The notes below the pieces were generated by a model. That model worked only from the letters and a program-made list of their open reading frames with translations. It had not been told where the DNA came from and searched no databases. Position numbers and translations under genes: made by a program. Below are positions 45,064-56,299 of a DNA stretch of 64,000 bases, one piece after another (position 1 is the first letter of the stretch; each line of letters starts with the position of its first letter). Origin of the DNA: Eriocheir sinensis (lineage: Eukaryota; Arthropoda; Malacostraca; Decapoda; Varunidae); contig NC_066516.1 of NCBI RefSeq assembly GCF_024679095.1, forward strand, positions 20,801,535 through 20,865,534, given 5' to 3'.

Positions 45064-45343
45064 ACCGCCGAGTGGCCAGCGTGCGGGCGTGTTGAGCTCT
45101 AGGACCTGGGTTCGAGTCCCACCGAAAGGACGCTGAGAATTTTCAACCTTCGCCGAGTGACGAAAGATTACCCACATGCTGCCCAGAGAGATCTTCAATC
45201 AACCCGAACTTCAGCGACTTTGTTCAAGTGGAGCACCGGGAGGCAGCGTGGCCCAGGCAAGAGTCATGCATCACGGCAGCCACTATAAAGAGGCCCCTCA
45301 AGAGAGCCTACCGACTCTATAAGCAGCACCAAAAAAGACATAC
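45064..45343 (+). mobile_element. tRNA-derived SINE, full length
   Basis: The head has an A-box-like GAGTGGCCAGCGTGCGGG and a B box GGGTTCGAGTCCC about 26 bases later, so it derives from a tRNA and carries an internal pol III promoter. The body (CATGCTGCCCAGAGAGATC, CCGAACTTCAGCGACTTTG, GGAGCACCGGGAGGCAGCGT, CGGCAGCCACTATAAAG) matches 18757-18958. It ends ACCAAAAAAGA. Possible target duplications ATACATACATACT lie at 45051-45063 and 45344-45356, but the site is an (ACAT)n microsatellite. Confidence 0.9.
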
Positions 45344-45769
45344 ATACATACATACTCAGTGGAGCAGACAGACAGAGAAGACATGCGCCCCCAAACACAC
45401 AAAAAGATCGACAGAAATATAGAAAGACACACAAATAGACAGACAAATACTCTGACAGGAGCTCTCGATCTGTTGATGAAACAATAAGATGAAATAAACG
45501 GACAAGACAGATTTGAACAGAGGACAGAGAAATGAGCAGACAGACATACTCGAACTAATAAAGAAATTAATACAACACAAACAGACGGTGAGAGAGAAAC
45601 ACACCAACCAACGAAAGTCAAAAGGAAAGACACACACAAACGGGAAACAAACACGTACATACACACGCACAAACAAACCAACAGAAAGAACCGGAGTGAC
45701 AAGTGAGAAAAGAAAGAGGAAAGCGAGTCTTGGAATACAAATAGGGAGGAAGGAGTAAGAGGAAGAGGA

Positions 45770-46260
45770 AGAGGAAAGGACCCTAAGGGAGAGAGGGGAA
45801 ATGGGGGAAGGAAAGCAATAGTAGGAGGAGGAGGGAAGGGAGGGAAGCAGAAGGGAGAAGAGTAATCAAGGAAGGGAAAAGAAAGAGGGAAGAAGAGGGG
45901 AGAAGGATAAATAATAACGATGGAAGAGAAGGGGACGAGAGAGGGAGATCGAGAAAACTGACGCGAAGAGGGGAAGTGATGGAAATGGAAGGGAGGGAAA
46001 TAATAATGACGGGAGGGAAAATAATTAATTTCGATGAGATCTGAAAGGAGAGATGGGAGAGAGTATCCAAGAAAAACAAGGGGAGGAGGAAGAGGAGGAG
46101 GAGGAGGAGGAAGAGGGGAAGGAGGGTAACCAACAACAAGGACAGAACGTATTGAACAATGGGAAGAGGGAGGAGAGGAAGGGAAGGGAAGGGAAACAGG
46201 AAGGCAAACTAACCATTGAGATCGAGGAGGAGAAATGGAGATAACAAAATAAGAGAGAAA
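45770..46260. repeat. Polypurine DNA
   Basis: Mostly A/G on the + strand with a (GGA)n patch near 46083-46112. It resumes at 46370-46880. No gene. Confidence 0.75.
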
Positions 46261-46983
46261 CATTGGAAGACAAGTGCCCCTCTTTCTCTTTCTCTCCCTC
46301 TTCCCTTTCTCTCCTTTCCTCCACAACTCCACCAGGCAGCTCTCTTGGGAATAGACTGAAGGAGGGACAGAGTAAATGATGGAGGGAGAATACAAGAAGG
46401 GCGGAGGCAGGAAGGGATCGAGAGAAGGAAGGAAAGAAAGAGAGAGATGGAGAGATGACCACGCCAATTAGACAAAACTTATCTATATCTTGCCTGGAGA
46501 AAAAATAATACAGGCAGAGGAAGAAATGGAGGACGGAGAAATGAAGTAAAAGAGGAAGAGAAGCAAAAAGACTATACGAAGAGAAATGGGAAACGATACA
46601 AAGAGGGAGGCAGTAAATACAAAAGGAAGAGATTACTGAAGAAGACAAAAAGAAAAGAAAAAGTAGAGGGGAAGAAATATAGAAAGAGGACATGAACGAA
46701 AGGAAGAAAATGAGATAGAGAAAGCAAAGCAGAAAAAAGTAGAAAAAACAGAAAGAGAAAATTAATAAACAAGATGAAAAATTAAACAAATGAAAAGGAG
46801 AAGCAGCAGAAGAATGAAGAAGATGAGGAAGAGGAACTAGAAAAAAAGAGGAAAAGGAAGAGGAAGACACAAATGGCCGTAAGAGACCCCTTAACAGCCG
46901 TCCAAGCAGCTTATTCGACTTGACACACAAATATCGACCTTCTTCGTTTCTTTTCTCGTCGAATTTGTCCTCCAGGCTTAACA

Positions 46984-46985
46984 GA

Positions 46986-47041
<56 letters not shown>
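46984..47041. repeat. (GT)n microsatellite
   Basis: About 26 GT units. 47060-47400 is GT-rich (TGTTTTG, TGTTGTG) unassigned DNA. Confidence 0.96.
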
Positions 47042-47043
<2 letters not shown>

Positions 47044-47526
47044 TACTGATGGGACACAAGTGGACCCCGGGAGCATTCCTTACGTTGTTTGTGTTGCTGC
47101 ATCGTGTATTGTGTGTTGCAGTGTTGCGGGAATGGTATAGATTCTTCTGGGGTGTGCCGAAGGGGGCTGGAGGGGGTGGGGTGTTAGGTGGGGGAGTGTT
47201 GGGTTGTGCTGTTCTTTTGGCATGTTACGTGTTGTGTGTTGCATCGTTTTGTTTCTGTTTTGTTTTGTTTTGCTTGTTGCTGTCTTGTTTAGTCATGCGG
47301 TATTTTTTATGACATTTTTGTTTTGCTTATCGCTGTCTTGTTTTGTCGTGTTGTGCTGATAATGGATTGTGTTGTGTTGAGGTGGTGTTGTGTTCCTTAT
47401 CGCCCTTTCCAGTGCAGTTTCAATACTTGTGTTAGCGAGCGAATGAAACAGCATAAGTTATTAGAGCCTTAGTAAATATGGTGTGGAAAAATAATTGGTT
47501 ACGCTCCGACTTAGAGTAAGGATGAA

Positions 47527-47617
47527 TTTTTTTTTTAACGAAAGAGGAGACAGTGCAAGGGCGTAAAAGAAAAGAAAACAATATGGAAAAAAAGCCCGCT
47601 ACTTACTGCTCGAAGAA
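47527..47617 (-). mobile_element. LINE 3'-tail fragment
   Basis: On the minus strand: CGAGCAGTAAGTAGCGGGC, CCCTTGCACTGTCTCC, then poly(A). It lies only 240 bases from the tail of the longer LINE, in the same orientation. Confidence 0.88.
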
Positions 47618-47853
47618 TTATGTGAATAAACAAAAGTAATGGTATAAGTCGTAATTTTATATTATTTTACGTCGAAAACAGATGTCCGTTTCACATGTTC
47701 GAGTATAGAGTAAGGTAGAAAGCGAGACAAAAAATATATGTACATGTATAAAGAGAAAAAAAGAAATAGTAAATAAATGACAGGTTTGAGTAACGTGAGG
47801 TAAGGGAAGGTTGGTGTGAACTGCTTTCCCTGTGAGGATTATAACACACGGAA

Positions 47854-49864
47854 TTTTTTTTTCTTTTTTTTTTTTTACAACAAAGGAGACAGCTCACGGG
47901 CACACAAAAAAAGAATACAATAATAAAAAAAGCCCGCTACTCGCTGCTCCCAAAAAAGAATCAAAAGAGGTGGCCGAAAGAAAGGTCAATTTCGGGAGGA
48001 GAGGTGTCCTGATACCCTCCTTTTGTAAGAGTTCAAATCGTAGGCAGGAGGAAATACAGATGAAGGAAGATTGTTCCAGAGTTAACCAGCGTGAGGGATG
48101 AAAGAGTGAAGATGCTGGTTAACTCTTGCATAAGGGGTTTGGACAGTATATGGACGAGCATGAGTCGTGTGCAGCGGGGCCGCGGGAGGGGGGGAGGCAT
48201 GCAGTTAGCAAGTTCAGAAGAGTAGTCAGCATGGAAATATCGATAGAAGATAGAAAGAGAGGCAACATCGCGGCGGAATTTAAGAGGTAGAAGACTATCA
48301 GTAGAAGGAGGAGAGATGATGAGACGAAGAGCCTTAGACTCCACTCTGTCCAGAAGAGCTGTGTGAGTGGAGCCTCCCCACACGTGAGATGCATACTCCA
48401 TACGAGGGCGGACAAGGCCCCTGTATATGGATAGCAACTGCGCGGGGGAGAAGAACTGGCGGAGACGATACAGAACGCCCAACCTCGAGGAAGCTGATTT
48501 AGCGAGAGAGGAGATATGAAGTTTCCAGTTGAGATTTTGAGTCAAGGATAGACCGAGGATGTTTAATGTCGAAGACGGTGACAGCTGAGTGTTGTCGAAA
48601 AATAGGGGATAGGTGATTGGAAGATTGTGTCGAGTTGATAGGTGGAGAAATCGAGTTTTTGAGGCATTGAAGGATACAAGGTTCCTTCTGCCCCAATCGG
48701 AAATGATAGCAAGGTCTGAGGTTAAGCGTTCTGCAGCCTTCAGTCTGGAGTCGTGTACTTCCTGTTGAGAGCGTCTTCTATTGAAAGAAGTTAAATAATG
48801 CAGAGTGGAGTCGTCGGCGTATGAGTGGACAGGACAGTTTGTTATGGAAAGAAGATCACTGATGAATAACAGGAAGAGAGTGGGTGATAGGACAGAGCCC
48901 TGTGGAACGCCACTGTTGATAGGTTTAGGGGAAGAGCAGTGACCGTCTACCACCGCAGAGATAGAACGGCCAGAAAGGAAACTGGAGATAAAGGAACAGA
49001 GAGAGGGATTGAATCCGAAAGAGGGCAGTTTAGAAAGCAAAGACTGGTGCCAGATTCTATCGAAGGCTTTCGATATGTCTAGTGCAACAGAGAAAGTTTC
49101 ACCGAAACGGCTAAGAAAGGATGACCAAGAGTCAGTTAAGAGAGCAAGAAGATTGCCAGTAGAACGCCCCTTGCGGAATCCATACTGGCGATCAGATAGA
49201 AGGTTAGAAGTGGAAAGGTGCTTTTGAATCTTCCGGTTAAGAATTCATTCAAAAGCTTTAGATAGACAAGAAAGTAATGCTATAGGGCGGTAGTTTGAGG
49301 GATTGGAACGGTCACCCTTCTTAGGCACAGGCTGTACAAAGGCATACTTCCAGCAGGAAGGAAAGATAGATGTTGATAGGCAGAAACGAAAGAGTTTGAC
49401 CAGGCAGGGTGTCAGCACAGAAGCACAGTTTTTAAGGACAATAGGAGGCACTCCATCAGGTCCATAAGCCTTCTGAGAGTTGAGGCCAGAGAGGGCATAG
49501 AAAACATCATTTGGAAGAATCTTAATAACAGGTATAAAGGAGTCAGAGGGGGGATGAGTAGGAGGAATATGCCCAGAATCATCCAGGGTGGAGTTCTTAC
49601 AGAAAGTTTGAGCGAAGAGTTCAGCTTTAGAGACAGATGAGGCGGCAGTGCTGCCGTCAGGGTTAAGGAGAGGAAGGAAAGAGGAGGAAGTGAAATTGAA
49701 GGAGATATTTTTGGCTAGATGCCAGAAGCTACGGGAAGAATTAGAAGAAGTAAGGTGTTGACATTTTCTATTAATGAAAGAAGTTTTGGTAAGTCGGAGA
49801 ATAGATTTGGCATGATTCCGGGCTGAAATGTAAAGATCAAAGTTAGCGGGAGTTCGAGGGGCAG

Positions 49865-49866
<2 letters not shown>
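47854..49866 (-). mobile_element. Jockey/I-like LINE, 5'-truncated, with poly(A)
   Basis: A minus-strand non-LTR retrotransposon of about 2.0 kb: linker and reverse transcriptase, then a short 3' untranslated region (CACCTCTCCTCCCGAAATTG, GCGAGTAGCGGGC, CCCGTGAGCTGTCTCC) and an A-rich tail. The endonuclease is missing; the copy begins at a (GT)n run at 49868. This is the source family of the at least ten short tail fragments in the window. Confidence 0.95.
48033..49860 (-). pseudogene. LINE reverse transcriptase with stop and frameshift
   Basis: The frame reads from near 49860 (RTPANFDLYISARNHAKSIL). It continues with GLNSQKAYGPDGVPPIVLK and PVPKKGDRSNPSNYRPIALL, then an in-frame TGA at 49247-49245 where Arg (CGA) is expected in AFERILN. 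It goes on with QYGFRKGRSTGNLL, motif A ALDISKAFDRIWH, motif B SGVPQGSVLSPTLFLLF and motif C SYADDSTLHY. A C-terminal block with YRGLVRPRMEYASHVWGG follows. A frameshift near 48170 moves the end (HARPYTVQTPYARVNQHL; LWNNLPSSVFPPAYDLNS) to another frame, where a TAA at 48084-48082 replaces Lys. Catalytic motifs are intact, so decay is recent. Confidence 0.95.

Positions 49867-49867
<1 letters not shown>

Positions 49868-49957
<90 letters not shown>
49868..49957. repeat. (GT)n microsatellite at LINE 5' edge
   Basis: About 45 GT units directly upstream of the truncated LINE. Confidence 0.97.
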
Positions 49958-49959
<2 letters not shown>

Positions 49960-50289
49960 GTATATGTTTGGGTGGGTGGGTGTAGGTATTAATGTGTAAG
50001 ACGTAATGACTTCCCTTAATTATACTAGGTCAAGTAATTGCTCTCCATTTTAATTTCTCTCGTTCTCTCATTTGATGCGCTTAAGTAATTAATTAATGAT
50101 GCAGATTAGCGGAATTTACTCTGAAGGGAAGATTGGTGGTTCATTGAATACTTAATTAATTCACTCATTTTGTTGCTTGAGGCTGTGAAATATTCCCTCG
50201 TAAAGGTTAATGTTGCCTGTTGTGTGTGTGTTCATTGCCGGAAGGGTGACATTAATTTTGTCCACTGGCTTATCGTTGTTATTATCATT

Positions 50290-50298
50290 ATCATAATT

Positions 50299-50339
<41 letters not shown>

Positions 50340-50364
50340 ATCAGTAGTAGTAGTGGTGATGGTA

Positions 50365-50430
<66 letters not shown>

Positions 50431-50464
50431 TAATCACCATTGTTGTTATTTGTTATATTTGATG

Positions 50465-50518
<54 letters not shown>

Positions 50519-50520
50519 AC
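50290..50520. repeat. (TTG)n, (TAG)n and inverted (ACT)n
   Basis: TTG/GTT about 50299-50340; AGT about 50365-50430; TAC/ACT about 50465-50518. The (AGT)n and (ACT)n tracts are complementary and about 35 bases apart, so a long stem-loop is possible. Confidence 0.95.
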
Positions 50521-50559
50521 TTAATTACTAAAGGGGGAATCATGTCATCACCAACACCT

Positions 50560-50790
50560 TTCAGTCCTCTGTCAGGGGTAGACGAACTCAGAGGCAGCGT
50601 ATACCTTTCCATCCCATCCCTAGTGTACCTTTCCCTCCACCCCCCCTTACCCCCCTTCCCCTCCTTCCCCGGACCACCTGCACACCTGTCCTCCCCTGGC
50701 GCGGCGTCCTCACACGGGAGACGCGGCGTGACAGGTAAACACATCACAGCCCGTCACGACCCTCGCCTCTGAGCCCCGCAGTGTAGTGAT
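50560..50790. other. GC-rich unassigned DNA
   Basis: Contains GTGACAG/GTAAAC, a donor-like site at 50735, after GC-rich DNA. No frame supports an exon. Confidence 0.35.
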
Positions 50791-50799
50791 CGTCGTAGT

Positions 50800-51500
50800 A
50801 ACTAACTTTTTATATATATACTCGATTTTTTCCTTTAGTTTTTCATCCTTTTTTATCCTCATTTTATCTTGTTTTGTGTTGTATAAGTTTTGTATTTTTG
50901 GTCGTATTTTATTTTCCTTGAATTTGATTTTTTTCTTTTGAGTTATATTTTCGCGTTTTCCTGCAGGTTTTTTTTATCTTTTTTTTATCTTTGTTAATCT
51001 GGTTTGTGTAGTTGCCTAAGATATGTATTTTAGTTGTATTTTGTTTTTTATGAATTTTTATTTTTATTTCTTTTGTCGCGTTTTTCCTTTCGTTTTTTTT
51101 TTTTTTTTTTTTTTTTTTGTCAGTGATCGTTTTGTGCTCTTGCGGGATTTGTCTGTTTTTTGTGTTTTGTTTTTTATTTGGTTGTATCTTGTTTTCCTTG
51201 AATTTTCCTTTTTTTCTTGAGTTTTTTTTTCTGTGTGTGGTATTTCTCATTTTTATTGGTCATTCTCGTTATCTCGTATATTTTTCTTTCTGCTTTTTTT
51301 TATTAATTTGCATTTTATTTTAGTTTTCCTCGGTCCGCTGTATCAGTTTTCCTGTAGCTTAATCTTTTTTTTTCTCATAACTTGTTTTTATTTTTATTTA
51401 TTATTTTTTACTTCCCTGTCTTCCTTTTGTGCATCTTCCTTTGTTATGGTCTATATTTTTTTTAAGATGATTTTTTTTTCACCTCATATCTACCACCCTT
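50800..51500. repeat. T-rich tract with repeated TTTTTGTTTTCCTTGAATTT motifs
   Basis: Segments like TGTATTTTGTTTTTTATGAA recur near 50900, 51035 and 51180. T28-type run at 51090-51118. No gene. Confidence 0.75.
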
Positions 51501-51607
51501 TTGATCACCTCCCTCTTCCGCTTTATTCATTCATCTTATTTTACGAGGGCGTTTTTTTCCCCTTCATCTCTTTCTTTCACGGATATCGTTTCCTTTAGGC
51601 CTAGACT

Positions 51608-51657
<50 letters not shown>
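51608..51657. repeat. (AC)n microsatellite
   Basis: About 24 AC units. Confidence 0.96.
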
Positions 51658-51658
<1 letters not shown>

Positions 51659-51769
51659 CCCTATCGCCTTCCTGTTGTCGTTTCCTTTGCCTCTTCCTGT
51701 GATCGGCGTCCTGCTCTTGTATACCCGATCAAAAAGGGGACTTGCGAACGAGCACTGTTTCTCCACGCC

Positions 51770-52010
51770 ACGGCTCACACATTTGGTAAGGCTTTCATAG
51801 AGGTTGTAGGTACTTCCATGGATAATATCATGAGACTAGTGATGATTTTTGTAGGAGCAGCGAGTAGCGGGCTTTTTTTTATTATTGTTTCCTTTTTGTG
51901 TGCCCTTGAGCTGTCTCTGTTGTAAAAAAAAAAAAAAAAAATGGACAAGTCTTCTGTACCTGTGGAAATACTTGTGAGCGCCGAAAACACCTGAGAACAC
52001 GGGCCTCAAG
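51770..52010. mobile_element. TA-type MITE, copy 3, split by a LINE tail
   Basis: The left half (CACATTTGGTAAGGCTTTCA, CTTCCATGGATAATATCATG, AGACTAGTGATGA) and the right half (CAAGTCTTCTGTACCTGTGG, GAGCGCCGAAAACACCTGAG, CACGGGCCTCAAG) match the MITE at 35832. The halves are separated at 51846-51941 by a LINE tail. Confidence 0.85.
51846..51941 (+). mobile_element. LINE 3'-tail nested in the MITE
   Basis: GTAGGAGCAGCGAGTAGCGG, TGTGCCCTTGAGCTGTCTCT, GTTGT and poly(A) of about 18. Younger than the MITE it interrupts. Confidence 0.92.
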
Positions 52011-52052
52011 TCTCACTCTTCATGCACGGTATTCAGGTTAACTTGACGAATA

Positions 52053-52130
52053 AGCTCCGCCCCTTCCAGCAAGCCTAACAAGTGAGACGAATAAGCTCCG
52101 CCCCTTCCAGCAAGCCTAACAAGTGACCCG
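52053..52130. repeat. 41-bp direct duplication
   Basis: GACGAATAAGCTCCGCCCCT, TCCAGCAAGCCTAACAAGTG occurs twice back to back. A related AACAAGCTCCACCCACGCC block lies at 35528, also near a MITE. Confidence 0.9.
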
Positions 52131-52479
52131 ATATAATCAGTCTCCTCCGTCAATCTTCAAGTAGTTATCAATCATTTATCCAAGGTCGTGTCGGGGCATG
52201 CAGATGATGTTGACCTTATTACGCACACATCAGATGAAGGAGAGCGGGAAGGAGAAGGAGAGAGGAAGGAAGAAGGAGAGGGAAACTGAAAGAGAAAGGG
52301 TTGCGTTACATGTATAAATCGAATGGTGGAAGGGAAAAAGGAGTAGGATAACGGAGAAAGGAGAAGGGATTATGTTCGTTCTCCGTGAAGCTGACAGATG
52401 ACATGCAAGGACAGTGCAATTAAGGATATACTGTGGGAGTTATCAGCCGTCATTAAGTTCACTGATGATACTCTTTAGG

Positions 52480-52990
52480 ACGGGGAAGAGGAAAATGAAT
52501 GAGGAGAGGAAGGAAGGGGTGCAGGAAGAGGAAGAAGAGGAGGAGGATGGTGGGAAAGACGAGGTGGATGACATGGAAGGAGAGAAGGATGACGAGGAAG
52601 AGGAAGATGACAATAAGGGGTGCAAGAAGAGGAAGAAGAGGAGGAGGATGGTGGGAAAGACAAGGTGGATGGCAAGGAAGGAGAGAAGGATGACGAGGAA
52701 GAGGAAGATGACATAAAGAGGATGGGAGAGAAGATGAATACGAGATGGATGACAAGAAGAAGAAAAGAATGGGAAGAAAGAAGAGAAGGATGGAGATGAA
52801 GAAGAGGATGATGGCAAGGAAGGAGAGAAGGGTGACGAGGAAGAGGAAGATGACATAAAGAGGATGGGAGAGAAGATGAATACGAGATGGATGACAAGAA
52901 GAAGAAAAGAATGGGAAGAAAGAAGAGGAGGATGGAGATGAAGAAGAGGATGGTAAAAAAGAGGTTACCAAAGAAGAAGAGAGGGATGGC
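52480..52990. repeat. Purine tandem repeat, mixed 112-bp and 140-bp units
   Basis: GATGGTGGGAAAGACGAGGT to GAGGAAGAGGAAGATGACA is duplicated at 52545 and 52645; GGATGGGAGAGAAGATGAAT to GGGAAGAAAGAAGAG is duplicated at 52720 and 52860. Acidic/basic open frames are artefacts. Confidence 0.88.
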
Positions 52991-53525
52991 ATGGAAGAAG
53001 ATAGGAGGACGACGATGTCTTTGTTTTCCTCTATAACATCATGAGCTGCATATTACTGTCCATTACTTTCATTATTTTCTGTTTTTTTTTATTATTCTCT
53101 CATTGTGTTCTTTCTCGTTCTCTGCTCATTATCTGTTGACTTATTCACTCATTTTCCATCCTTTAAATCACACTCTTGTTAATTAGTGTTCATTCGTTTG
53201 CGTGTTTATTTTTCTGTTTGTACATTTCGTTGTCTGTCTGTTCATTTGTTTGTTTGTTTTGCTTTGTTTATTTTTCCTCTAGTGTTTTATCTTCTTTTAA
53301 TTTCTCTACGTTCATAATAAGCAGCGTGCGTGTCTTGGTGGTGGTGGTGGTGGTTGTAGAGTCCACTGTTGCTACGTGGAGGTGAAGGGCGAGGAGGAAG
53401 GGAGAGTAAAAGAAGGGGGGAGGGGGGAGGTAACGGGGAGGAGAGAGTAGGAAAAGGGGGGAGGAATGGGGAGAGGGGAGATGAAAGGGAAGGAGGAAGG
53501 GAAGGGAAGACACACATGTAGGTAA

Positions 53526-53526
<1 letters not shown>

Positions 53527-53583
<57 letters not shown>
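53527..53583. repeat. (AC)n microsatellite
   Basis: About 28 AC units. Confidence 0.97.
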
Positions 53584-53585
<2 letters not shown>

Positions 53586-53649
53586 GCAGGAAGGACCACA
53601 CCTGTCCCCTCCTCATATTACCGCCGTTTTGGGCACACTTTACCTGAGG

Positions 53650-53769
<120 letters not shown>

Positions 53770-54121
53770 AAAAGAAGCAACAGCCAAGGAGCCACGTTGT
53801 CGCCTGGATGAGGTGTCGCCTCTCGTTCTCCCTGCTCAGGTCGGCCATCCTATGTCTCAGGGGCACCAGGCCACCACCATCTCAATATGGACTATGAAGC
53901 CACAGTGGTGGAGAGTGACATTAGGGGGTCAGGAGTGACTTGAGTAGGGAAGGAAAGGGGATCTAGACGTAATAGATGATAGGTGATTTAGTGTCAGGTA
54001 GTATTAGTGATATGGTTGGATGCCACAGTCATTAGCGAACAGAGTTGGGGCTAATGACCTTATGGAGCCCTCCATGATTATGTGTCGGGAAAATAAACAT
54101 GGGTGGAGGTATCATTTATGT

Positions 54122-54131
54122 TGTAGTAGTG

Positions 54132-54165
<34 letters not shown>

Positions 54166-54288
54166 AAGTAGTAGTAGTAGTAGTAGTAGTGGTAGCAGCA
54201 GACGTAGTAGTAGACGTAGTATTAGTAGTATTAGTAGTAGTTGTCGTTGTTGTTGTTGTTGTTGTTGTTGCTGTTGTTGTTGTTGTCT
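54122..54288. repeat. (AGT)n followed by (TTG)n
   Basis: AGT/GTA to about 54243 with CGT and CAG interruptions; TTG about 54247-54288. Confidence 0.95.
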
Positions 54289-54617
54289 CTTAATATTGTT
54301 ATTGATATGTTCGGATGTAATATATACGGTATATGTTTTTCAGGGAGAACATTTTAACGCAAGATTGAAATAAAATATAGCATCATCCCTCTAAATGAAA
54401 GATACTAATGAAACACGAACTAAAAAAATACGATAAAGAGATTAACTGTAATACACGTGTACAGCTTGTATTTCAAAAATGTCCGGCGGCGGTAATTCCT
54501 AGTCTGGTAACATGGAAATTATACACACTTTTCTCTCTATTCCCGCTTCCCTTATTCCTTCCTTCCTTCCTTTTTTATGTTCTTATATTCTCCCTATGTT
54601 CTTATGTTCCTTCCTTC

Positions 54618-54760
54618 CTTCCTTCCTTCCTTCCTTCCTTCCTTTTCCCTCTCTTCTTTCCTTCCATAATGTTCCCTTTCCACTCCATCTTCTTCCTCCC
54701 TTCCCTTTTTCCATCTTTAGTGCGCTTTGTATTCCTCTTCTTTACTCTTTCCTACCGTCC
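54618..54760. repeat. 135-bp dispersed direct repeat, copy 1
   Basis: CCTCTCTTCTTTCCTTCCAT, AATGTTCCCTTTCCAC, CATCTTTAGTGCG, TTTGTATTCCTCTTC. About 94% identical to 55918-56052. Confidence 0.92.
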
Positions 54761-54869
54761 TCGTCGCCAGGGTGTGTATTCCTGGCAACACTGTGAGGGC
54801 AAAGGTCAGGGTCACGTGTCAAGGGTATTTCAAGGGGTCATGAGAGGTCAGGTCATGGATGGCGGCGTG

Positions 54870-55000
54870 TGACAGCTTTTGGGGGGGAGGGAGGGTGAGA
54901 CGTACGGGTATCAGGAGATAAAGAGGGAGAGAGGGGAGAGGAAAGGGGGGGGGAGGGTTGGTTATTTAGCGGAGAGAGTGAATTATGGAAGTTATGTGAA
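54870..55000. other. G-rich unassigned DNA
   Basis: GGGGGGGAGGG and GGGGGGGGGAGGG runs on the + strand. No gene. Confidence 0.5.
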
Positions 55001-55016
55001 GGAAAGATGAGAAGCT

Positions 55017-55206
55017 TTGGTGGTGGTAGTGGTGATGGTGTTGGTGTTGGTGTTAGTGGTGGTGGTGGTAGTGGTAGTTATAGTGGTGTTGTTTTCAGTG
55101 GTGGTGATGTAGTGGCAGTAATAGTGGTGGTGGTGATGGTGATCGTTGTTGTATATGGAATGGTGGTAGTGGTGGTGGTGATATTTTTGTTATGGGTAGT
55201 GGTAAC

Positions 55207-55238
<32 letters not shown>

Positions 55239-55290
55239 TGATTGCAGTGGTCGTCTCCGTAGTGGCAGTGGTGGTGATGGTGAGGGTAAT
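55017..55290. repeat. GGT/AGT-rich tract
   Basis: Imperfect GGT and GTA units, with (AGT)n 55207-55235. Confidence 0.9.
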
Positions 55291-55399
55291 TCTGCATATT
55301 ATTACAGGGCTTCCAAGTGTTTAATTAAGGAAGGCCGTAATTTACCTGTACTTTATTAAATTGTTCATATCGAGGTGCTGGCGGCGTTCCGTGTTGAAG

Positions 55400-55680
55400 G
55401 GGAGGGGGGGGAGGTGCTGGAGAGGAAGGTAATAAGGGGAGGAAGATGTTGAGGGAAGGGGAAGAAGGTTTTAAGGGGGAAGGAAGATGTTGGGGGAAGG
55501 GGAAGAAGGTGTTAGGGAGTGAGGAAGGTGTTGGGTAGAGGGAGAAAAGTGTTGGGGAAGATGGGGAGGAAGGTGCTGGAAGAGAGGGGGAGGAAGGTTT
55601 TGAGGATGGGTGGGAGGGTGGTATATGAGGGGAGAGGAAGGCAATGGAGGGATGAGGAAGCTGCTGGGGGCGTCTCGTTG
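55400..55680. repeat. Degenerate GGAAGGTGTTGGG minisatellite
   Basis: Units of 30-45 bases around GGGGAAGAAGGTGTTGGGGA. Confidence 0.82.
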
Positions 55681-55917
55681 AGGTGGTGAGGGTGCAGCGC
55701 CGTCCAGGAATCACACCTGCGCGGAGTAATTAAAGGGGTGGCCTGAAGAATGTGCTGTGTGGTCCTAAGTACATTTGGCTACCCTTCACACACACACCTG
55801 TACAGCTCTTACTTTCTTTCCCCTTCCTTCCTTCTTTCCTTCCTTTTCCCTTGCTTCTTTCCGTCCTTCCTTCCTTCATTCATTTATTCCTCCCTTCCTT
55901 TCTTCCGTCCTTTCTTC

Positions 55918-56052
55918 TTTCCTTCCTTCCTTCCTTCCTTTTCCCTCTCTTCTTTCCTTCCATAATGTTCCCTTTCCACCCCATCCTCTTCCTCCCTTCC
56001 TTTTTTCCATCTTTAGTGCGATTTGTATTCCTCTTCCTTACTCTTTCTTGCC
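55918..56052. repeat. 135-bp dispersed direct repeat, copy 2
   Basis: See 54618-54760. Both copies sit at the right end of a (TTCC)n run. Confidence 0.92.
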
Positions 56053-56059
56053 TAACTTT

Positions 56060-56275
56060 CTCTTTCCTTCCCTTCCTTCTTTCTTTTTCCCCTTCTTTCC
56101 TTCCTTTTTAGTGCTCCTTCAGTACCTCGTTCTTATTTCTTCTTCCCTTCCTTCTATTCCTTTCCTTCCCTTCCTTTCCTTTCCCTCCCTTACTTTCCTT
56201 TTAACTTCTTTGCTTACTTCCTTTTTCCTTCTTTTCATCATTCCCAGCGTTTCTTCCTCAGCAATGTTTTAGTAA
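56060..56275. repeat. TTCC/TTTC-rich pyrimidine tract
   Basis: C/T-rich; frames are artefacts. Confidence 0.8.
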
Positions 56276-56299
56276 TTTTTCATAAACCCAAGGTGGTGG

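Noticed and set aside
50700..50780. Donor-like GTGACAG/GTAAAC after GC-rich DNA
   Set aside because: No start codon or acceptor-bounded frame fits before it.
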